From Arthrobacter alpinus (GTDB lineage: Bacteria; Actinomycetota; Actinomycetes; Actinomycetales; Micrococcaceae): a DNA stretch of 64,000 nt. The translations under genes were made by a program, and so were the position numbers. The stretch lies in the NCBI RefSeq assembly GCF_900105965.1, contig NZ_FNTV01000001.1, positions 4,092,001-4,156,000 of the forward strand, read 5' to 3'. A model generated the notes under the pieces. It was not told the DNA's origin and did no database searches. It worked only from the letters and a program-made list of their open reading frames with translations. This document shows, one piece after another, positions 58,555-64,000 of this stretch (the stretch's first letter is position 1; each line of letters begins with the position of its first letter).

Positions 58555-59481
58555 GTGGACACTAAACCCTTTAACTCACCCAAGTACCCCGCGCGCTTCG
58601 TAGGGCTTGATATTGGCGGCTCCAAAACCCGTGGCATCGTGTGGACAGACGGCGTGATCAGCTCCGATTCCAGCGTGGGAAGCACCAATGTCCAGAACGT
58701 GAGTGCCCAGACAGCCCAAAGCAATATGACTGAACTTTTCACACTCCTTGACGCCACGGGGGCCACGGAAGTCTTTGCCGGCGCCGGCGGTGTTGACACG
58801 GACGACGACGCCGCCGCCCTGCGCGCCTTGATCGCTCCCTTTGTGCCGAGTGCGAAGGTGACGGTGGTGCATGACACCCGATTGTTGCTCGCCGCGGCGG
58901 GGGCCACCGAGGGCGTGGCCGTGATTGCCGGAACGGGATCGGCGGCTTGGGGTGTCAATGCGGCTGGTGTTGAGGCCCGTGCAGGTGGCTGGGGATATCT
59001 GCTCGGTGATGAAGGCAGCGGCTACTGGCTGGGCAGGGAAGCCGTCCGGCACAGCCTGCGTCGAATGGATTCGGGGGAGCCTGCGGATGACCTCACCGTG
59101 GCACTGCTGGATTATTGCGGGCTTTCGTCTCCGGGCGAATTGATCGCGCACTTCCACCAGGGCACAACACGGCGCTATTGGGCGGCCTCGTCGCCGGTGA
59201 TTTTTGCCGCTGCCGCCCGGGGGCATGAACATGCCCTTGCCCTTGTTGACCAGGCCGGCGCTGACCTTGCCGGCATGGCGGCTAAAGTGGCCGGTCAATT
59301 GGGCATTTCTGGTCCCATAGTGTTGGGCAGCGGCATGGGGAGCAACGTCCCGGCGCTCCAAGAGGCGTTCAAGGCACACCTTGCTGAGCGCGGCATCACG
59401 GATGTGCACATTCTGGCGCAGGACCCGATCTTTGGCATTCCGCTGCTGGTCGGGCAGGCCCGCCCCGTCCGAGCTGCGTAG
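58555..59481 (+). CDS. BadF/BcrA-type N-acetylglucosamine kinase-like protein
   Basis: A 308-residue actin-fold kinase: phosphate-1 loop GLDIGGSKTRGIVWTDG, phosphate-2 region VHDTRLLLAAAGATEGVAVI with AGTGSAAWG, and GGWGYLLGDEGSGYWLGREA, which is characteristic of N-acetylglucosamine kinases of the BadF group. It would phosphorylate an amino sugar. GTG 58555 sits 17 bases from the divergent NMO start. The neighbouring LacI regulator and beta-galactosidase suggest a sugar-use cluster. Confidence 0.88.
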   Translation: MDTKPFNSPKYPARFVGLDIGGSKTRGIVWTDGVISSDSSVGSTNVQNVSAQTAQSNMTELFTLLDATGATEVFAGAGGVDTDDDAAALRALIAPFVPSAKVTVVHDTRLLLAAAGATEGVAVIAGTGSAAWGVNAAGVEARAGGWGYLLGDEGSGYWLGREAVRHSLRRMDSGEPADDLTVALLDYCGLSSPGELIAHFHQGTTRRYWAASSPVIFAAAARGHEHALALVDQAGADLAGMAAKVAGQLGISGPIVLGSGMGSNVPALQEAFKAHLAERGITDVHILAQDPIFGIPLLVGQARPVRAA

Positions 59482-59490
59482 CTGAGCTGA

Positions 59491-60513
59491 CTAGCTCGCC
59501 GCCGGCGGGGGAGCAGTGCTGCCGCGGACAACCAAGGTGGGCGCCACGAGATCTGGGGCGCTGCCCAGGCTCGGGTCGGTAATCTGGGCCACCAGACGCA
59601 GCACGGCGCGCCGCCCAGTGTCCTCAAAGGACTGACGCACGGTGGTCAGCGGAGGGTTGGCGAACGCGGCGAGGTCGATGTCATCGATGCCCACCACCGA
59701 GATATCTTCCGGAACGCGCCGACCAAGTTCGTTCAGTGCACGGAGCACGCCGAACGCCATTTCATCACTGGCAACCAAGATGGCCGTCACCTCGGGCATG
59801 CGGCCCAGGATGAGTCCGTTGTGGTATCCCGATTCCGGGCTCCAATCACCGTTGAGCTCGGGCGGCACCTCGCGACCTGCTTCCTGCAGGGTTCGGCGCC
59901 AGCTGTTCAAACGGCTCGCAGCGTCAGACCATTCGGCGGGTCCTGCTACATGCCAGACGGTCTTGTGCCCGAGTTCCAGAAGGTGCTTGGTGGCCAGAAC
60001 CGCGGCCATGTCCTGGTCCACACCCACCATGCCCTCGCCCATGCTGGAGGAGCCGTCGGTGTTGATGGTGGGAATTCGCGCCGTGATCTTGCTGATCTGT
60101 TCGGTGGCTTCCTGGAGGGGGGCGGCGATGACAATTCCATCCACGCCCTGCAAAACCAGCCGGCTGACGGCGTCGGTCAGGCCCTGAACGGTCAGGTCAG
60201 AGGTGACAGCGTTGACGGTGTAGCCCATCTCGCGCGCACCCAGCTCAACACCCAAGGCCAGGGCGGCCTTCGAGTAGTTGCTCGTAGCGAGAGTCAGTAC
60301 ACCAATGGTTTTGGAACGCCCGGTGACGAGCGCCCTGGCCGTGTTGTTCCTGCGGTATCCGAGTTCCTCGACCACGGCCAAGACTCGCCGGCGGGTGCTT
60401 TCCTGAACGTTGGGATGGTCATTGAGCACGCGGGAAATGGTCTGCGCGGAGACTCCCGCGGCTGTTGCGACGTCTCGCATGGACGGGCCACGGGTGTACT
60501 GCTGCGCACTCAT
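59491..60513 (-). CDS. LacI-family regulator of the beta-galactosidase gene
   Basis: A 340-residue repressor: MRDVATAAGVSAQTISRVLN forms the helix-turn-helix, RRNNTARALVTGRSKTIGVL the hinge, followed by a sugar-binding effector domain (GIVIAAPLQEATEQI, AILVASDEMAFGVLRAL). It is divergent from a GH35 beta-galactosidase; a perfect 14-bp LacI-type palindrome lies between them. It most likely represses that gene until a galactoside-derived ligand is present. Confidence 0.9.
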   Translation of the reverse strand: MSAQQYTRGPSMRDVATAAGVSAQTISRVLNDHPNVQESTRRRVLAVVEELGYRRNNTARALVTGRSKTIGVLTLATSNYSKAALALGVELGAREMGYTVNAVTSDLTVQGLTDAVSRLVLQGVDGIVIAAPLQEATEQISKITARIPTINTDGSSSMGEGMVGVDQDMAAVLATKHLLELGHKTVWHVAGPAEWSDAASRLNSWRRTLQEAGREVPPELNGDWSPESGYHNGLILGRMPEVTAILVASDEMAFGVLRALNELGRRVPEDISVVGIDDIDLAAFANPPLTTVRQSFEDTGRRAVLRLVAQITDPSLGSAPDLVAPTLVVRGSTAPPPAAS

Positions 60514-60669
60514 CGATTTCCTTTACGGCGTTACTAGCGTTGCTGCGTCGGACTCGCCAGCTGCGGAAGGAGTTCCGTGGCGATTCCTGAATGTTTACTT
60601 GTAACATACCGTGAATTCGTGAAGATGATGGTGAGTTTGTGACCTTTTTGCCTCCATGACGCGTAATGT

Positions 60670-60683
60670 TGTTATCGATAACA
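60670..60683. promoter_or_regulatory. LacI-family operator before the beta-galactosidase gene
   Basis: TGTTATCGATAACA, a perfect 14-bp palindrome with central CG, 43 bases upstream of the TTG start at 60727. Its form and its place beside a lacI-type gene support an operator. Confidence 0.7.
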
Positions 60684-60726
60684 GAAGCTTTACCTTCAAT
60701 TCGATTAATTAGTTCCAGGAGATTAG

Positions 60727-62562
60727 TTGTCTACAACCGCTATCCAGCAAGGCGCCGCTACACCTGCGCTGAGCTATGCCGACCGCCAGTTGTTCAAGAA
60801 CGGGGAGCCGCACCGCATCATTGCCGGCGCCGTGCACTATTTCCGGATCCATCCCGAGCAGTGGCAGGACCGGATCGATCGGCTGGTGGCGATGGGTGTC
60901 AATACGCTCGACACCTATGTTGCCTGGAACTTTCACCAGCCATATCGGCACGTCGCCCCGGATTTCACGGGATGGAAGGACCTGGCCCGGTTCATCACCA
61001 TTGCCGGCGACGCCGGATTGGATGTCATTGTGCGCCCCGGCCCGTACATCTGCGCCGAATGGGACAATGGCGGATTTCCGTCCTGGGCGATCTCCAATTC
61101 TGAGATGGTGCTGCGCTCATCCGACAAGCTGTTCACCGGCGCCGTTGAGGAATGGTTCGCGCACCTTTTGCCCGTGATCGAGCCGCTTCAGGCGAGCCAT
61201 GGCGGCCCGGTCATCGCGGTTCAAATCGAAAATGAATACGGCAGCTATGGTGACGACCAAGAGTACCTGCGCTGGAACCGCCAAGCACTCATTGACGGCG
61301 GCATCACGGAAATCCTTTTCACGGCCGACGGCGGCACTGACTACTTTCTTGATGGCGGCGCCCTGCCGGACACCTGGGCAACGGCTACGCTGGGTTCCCG
61401 CGGTCAGGAAGCCGATGAAATTTGGGAGCGCAGGCGACCTGGCGAACCCTTCTTCAATGTGGAATTCTGGAACGGCTGGTTTGATCACTGGGGCGAGGAC
61501 CACCACACCCGCAGCGGCACGGAAGCCGCTGCAGAGGCTAAAAAGATTCTCGACGTGGGCGGTTCGATCTGCCTCTACATGGCGCACGGAGGAACCAATT
61601 TTGGGTTGGGTTCCGGCTCCAACCACGACGGCGCCATCCAACCCACCGTGACCAGCTACGACTCCGATGCACCCATCGCCGAGGACGGGCGCCTCACGGC
61701 GAAATTCCATGCCATGCGGGAAGCCTTCTTCGCTGCCGCAGGCCGCGAATTGACGCCCGTTCCCCAACGCCTGGAACAGCCGGCACCCGTGTTGGCCGCT
61801 ACCGACATTCCCTTGACCCGGGGGACAGCGTTGGTGGACTTCATGCGCGCTGCTCATCCGGTGCCCAGCGTTAAACCGATGTCCTTTGAACAGTTGGGCC
61901 TTGACCGTGGACTGGTCCACTACAGTGCCAAGGCGGTGCTGCCCGCAGGGGATGGCACCATCAAGATCCGGGGTCTCCACGATCGAGCTTATGTATGGGT
62001 GGACAACGTGTTCGCAGGCGTCTTGAGCGACGCCACGGGCGAGGCTGGTCTGACGGTCCACGGACGTGGTGTAGCTGCCCAGCTTGAAATCCTCGTCGAG
62101 AACCAGGGCCGCATCAACTACGGCCCGTTCTTTGGCCAGGGCAAGGGCATTCTTGACGGTGTCCTGATCAACCAGCGCTATGTTTTCCACTGGGAACAGC
62201 GGGCCATCGATCTGGACAGGCCGCTGGCGGAGCTGCTGTCGTTGGGAGCAACTGAGGCCACCGACGCCGCCGAGGCGGGGGCAGGATTCTTCCACGGCGA
62301 GCTGGACGTTCACGAACCGGCGGATACTTATCTGGCGCTTCCCGGCTTTGGCAAGGGCTTTGTCTGGATCAACGGGTTCCTTTTGGGCCGTTTCTGGAAA
62401 TCGGGACCGCAGGTCACGCTCTATGTTCCCGGGCCGCTATTGAAAGCTGGAATTAACGCCATCACCATCCTCGAACTTGAGCACAGTGGAACGGACGCCG
62501 AGTTTCGCACTGAACCTGACTTGGGCGCCGTCGGGGTAACGTATGTTGAGGATTTGGGGTAA
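60727..62562 (+). CDS. GH35 beta-galactosidase
   Basis: A 611-residue glycoside hydrolase family 35 enzyme without a signal peptide, so cytoplasmic. VNTLDTYVAWNFHQP, LDVIVRPGPYICAEWDNGGF and PSW open the barrel; the acid/base is Glu170 in QIENEYGSYG, the nucleophile Glu246 in FNVEFWNGWFDHWG; C-terminal beta domains follow. It cleaves terminal beta-galactosides. The start is TTG 60727 with AGGAG six bases upstream. Controlled most likely by the divergent LacI protein. Confidence 0.93.
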   Translation: MSTTAIQQGAATPALSYADRQLFKNGEPHRIIAGAVHYFRIHPEQWQDRIDRLVAMGVNTLDTYVAWNFHQPYRHVAPDFTGWKDLARFITIAGDAGLDVIVRPGPYICAEWDNGGFPSWAISNSEMVLRSSDKLFTGAVEEWFAHLLPVIEPLQASHGGPVIAVQIENEYGSYGDDQEYLRWNRQALIDGGITEILFTADGGTDYFLDGGALPDTWATATLGSRGQEADEIWERRRPGEPFFNVEFWNGWFDHWGEDHHTRSGTEAAAEAKKILDVGGSICLYMAHGGTNFGLGSGSNHDGAIQPTVTSYDSDAPIAEDGRLTAKFHAMREAFFAAAGRELTPVPQRLEQPAPVLAATDIPLTRGTALVDFMRAAHPVPSVKPMSFEQLGLDRGLVHYSAKAVLPAGDGTIKIRGLHDRAYVWVDNVFAGVLSDATGEAGLTVHGRGVAAQLEILVENQGRINYGPFFGQGKGILDGVLINQRYVFHWEQRAIDLDRPLAELLSLGATEATDAAEAGAGFFHGELDVHEPADTYLALPGFGKGFVWINGFLLGRFWKSGPQVTLYVPGPLLKAGINAITILELEHSGTDAEFRTEPDLGAVGVTYVEDLG

Positions 62563-62604
62563 CCCGTGAGGCAAGCCCATCAGCAATAGTCAGGAGAGGT
62601 CACA

Positions 62605-63597
62605 GTGCAGCGCAAATTCGTGCAGCCGAGATTCATGCACCGAAAGATCGCCGCTGCATTGACGGTGGCCGTGCTCTTTACGGGCGCGGCCACGGCCTGC
62701 ACTCCCGAGCCGATCGTCAGCATTCCCAGCGCCTCGAAGGCGCCGGGTGAGACGGTTCTGAAAATCGGGACGCCGCACGTGCCCGACGGCGTAGACCCGG
62801 CCGAAGGCGCACTGGTTGCCCACGTTTATGCGGCCGCCCTCTATGCGGCAGGCGTGCAGGCTTCAGTGGTCCAAACTCCTGCCCCCACGGGGACCTTGCT
62901 GGCAAGCCTGGGGCAGGGCAGCGCCGATGTGGTTCCGGTGTACTCCCGCGTGGCCCTGGCCGAGGTGTCCGCGGAGGCCACGGCCGAGACAACGAGCGCC
63001 GTGGTGGATGCCTTGAAAGCTGAGTTGCCCAGCGGCTTGGAACTTTTGGACCCCGCAAAGGTGGAGGACCAAGACAGCATTGTGGTGACGGCCGTGACGG
63101 CCGAGAAATACCAGCTCAAGAGCCTAAGCGATGTGGGCAAGGTTTGCCAGAAGCTCAGCATGGGCGGCTCCGCCATGTTTAAGACCAAGGCAGGGGGACT
63201 GGCCGGGTTGGGTAGCGACTACAACTGCGTACCGAAGTCGTATGAATCCTTGGCCCCCACCCTGACCTTCGGCGATGACAGCACCCTGTGGGCGTTGCTT
63301 CGTGATGATGTTCAACTGGCGAGCATGCCCAACACCTCGCCGGCCATTGCGGACAATGCACTGGTGGTCTTGAACGATCCCAAGGGTTTGTTTCCCAGCC
63401 AAAACATTGTTCCCTTGGTGGCAACGAGCAAAGTCACCGATGCCCTTCAAGTGGTCATCGACAAGGTCAGCGCGGCTTTGACCACTGACGAGCTCAGCAA
63501 TCTCAACCGCCTTTCCCAGGATGGCCACTACGCCAATTTGAGCGAGGCTGCCACAGCTTGGCTGACGCAACAGGGGCTGGTCAAGGCCAGTTCTTAG
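62605..63597 (+). CDS. Glycine betaine/osmoprotectant-binding lipoprotein (OpuC-type)
   Basis: A 330-residue ABC substrate-binding protein. Signal peptide ends TGAATA-C, a lipobox-like site with Cys32. The rest follows the OpuAC family: LKIGTPHVPDGVDPAEGALV, AHVYAAALYAAGVQ, GTLLASLGQGSADVVPVYSR, YNCVPKSYES, VVLNDPKGLFPSQNIVPLVA. It would capture a quaternary amine or a related compound outside the cell. No permease or ATPase of the same system lies nearby, so it is an orphan here. GTG 62605 has AGGAG eight bases upstream. Confidence 0.83.
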   Translation: MQRKFVQPRFMHRKIAAALTVAVLFTGAATACTPEPIVSIPSASKAPGETVLKIGTPHVPDGVDPAEGALVAHVYAAALYAAGVQASVVQTPAPTGTLLASLGQGSADVVPVYSRVALAEVSAEATAETTSAVVDALKAELPSGLELLDPAKVEDQDSIVVTAVTAEKYQLKSLSDVGKVCQKLSMGGSAMFKTKAGGLAGLGSDYNCVPKSYESLAPTLTFGDDSTLWALLRDDVQLASMPNTSPAIADNALVVLNDPKGLFPSQNIVPLVATSKVTDALQVVIDKVSAALTTDELSNLNRLSQDGHYANLSEAATAWLTQQGLVKASS

Positions 63598-63664
63598 CCA
63601 TTGGCATCAACCGATCGGCACGTTGTGGAGGCCAATATGCGGTGCCGTGTGCCATATTGGGTAA

Positions 63665-64000
63665 ATGGCAGAATTCACCCAGTCCACCAAGCTCCACAAC
63701 GTTCTCTATGACATCCGCGGACCCGTCTTGGAACGGGCCCAGGAGTTGGAGGCCGAAGGCCACCGGATCCTGAAGCTGAACATTGGCAATCCGGCTCCCT
63801 TCGGCTTTGAAGCGCCGGATGCGATTCTGGTGGACATGATCCGCCACCTGCCCCATGCCCAGGGTTACAGCGATTCCCGCGGCATTTTTTCGGCCCGCAC
63901 AGCCGTTGTCCAGTACTACCAAACGCGTGGCATCCAAAACATCCATGTTGACGATGTTTACCTCGGCAACGGGGTCAGTGAACTCATCACCTTGTCCCTC
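63665..64000 (+). CDS. Aminotransferase (AlaA-like), 3' end outside the window
   Basis: The first 112 residues of a PLP-dependent class I aminotransferase: RGPVLERAQELEAEGHRILK, LNIGNPAPFGFEAPDAI, QGYSDSRGIFSARTAVVQYY, VYLGNGVSELI are those of AlaA-type alanine/glutamate-pyruvate transaminases. ATG 63665 fits the family start although its Shine-Dalgarno is weak. The catalytic Lys lies beyond base 64000. Confidence 0.85.
   Translation, partial: MAEFTQSTKLHNVLYDIRGPVLERAQELEAEGHRILKLNIGNPAPFGFEAPDAILVDMIRHLPHAQGYSDSRGIFSARTAVVQYYQTRGIQNIHVDDVYLGNGVSELITLSL

Overview
The window looks like a chromosomal segment of a high-GC Gram-positive actinobacterium of the Arthrobacter type (Micrococcaceae). 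The evidence is family-level recognition: the araBDA order under a LacI-type regulator, the MmyB-type XRE regulator, the DUF222/HNH protein, the rifampicin monooxygenase, the DivI1A-motif protein and the LAXTG-type sorting signal are all typical of that lineage, and many genes start with GTG or TTG. A DUF3494 ice-binding protein fits a cold-adapted member. No species can be named from the sequence alone.

Layout. 1-2.4 kb is ordinary chromosome: a GNAT acetyltransferase, a two-segment membrane protein and an NmrA/SDR-like protein. At 2508-2580 lies tRNA-Ala(CGC). Its 3' end (2547-2583) is repeated at 14356-14392, 11.8 kb downstream, with one mismatch in 37 bases. Just inside the left copy is a wrecked tyrosine integrase. 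I read 2547-14392 as an old integrative element. It carries a standalone prodomain-like lipoprotein, a large secreted serine protease with a LAXTG-type anchor, a degenerate nuclease-fold lipoprotein, a DUF1003 protein, a frameshifted IS110 transposase with a structured non-coding end (plus a second orphan copy of that end), and a three-gene surface locus: a small WxL-like protein, a DUF916-type membrane-anchored partner, and an ice-binding protein fused to the same WxL-like module. This last locus is the most interesting system in the window.

14.4-26 kb returns to chromosome: a YdcZ-type transporter behind a palindrome and a 39-codon upstream ORF; a PadR regulator with a UbiB/ABC1-kinase protein; a rifampicin monooxygenase; a zinc alcohol dehydrogenase divergent from an MmyB-type regulator; and a glucose-family PTS operon (IIBC, IIA, LicT-type antiterminator) with a RAT-like leader and a 22-bp palindrome. 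A deleted and frameshifted HPr (ptsH) relic follows the operon.

26-33.9 kb is L-arabinose metabolism: an aldose epimerase, a LacI-family regulator and araB-araD-araA with two copies of an operator-like site over a promoter, closed by a strong terminator, then an MFS exporter. 34-50 kb holds an ABC-F ATPase, a DUF222/HNH protein, an MMPL exporter with a divergent MarR regulator, a lipoprotein penicillin-binding protein, an 839-residue LuxR-type ATPase regulator, a small two-copy DivI1A protein and a TetR-ABC exporter operon. 49.5-64 kb holds a NUDIX hydrolase, malate dehydrogenase, a DUF308-lipase fusion, a RutE-like nitroreductase, a GNAT-AAA+ fusion, CorA, an Lrp regulator, a nitronate monooxygenase, a BadF-type sugar kinase, a LacI regulator next to a GH35 beta-galactosidase with a perfect operator between them, an osmoprotectant-binding lipoprotein, and the start of an aminotransferase that runs off the window.

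All functional calls rest on reading motifs by eye. No database search or computation was run.
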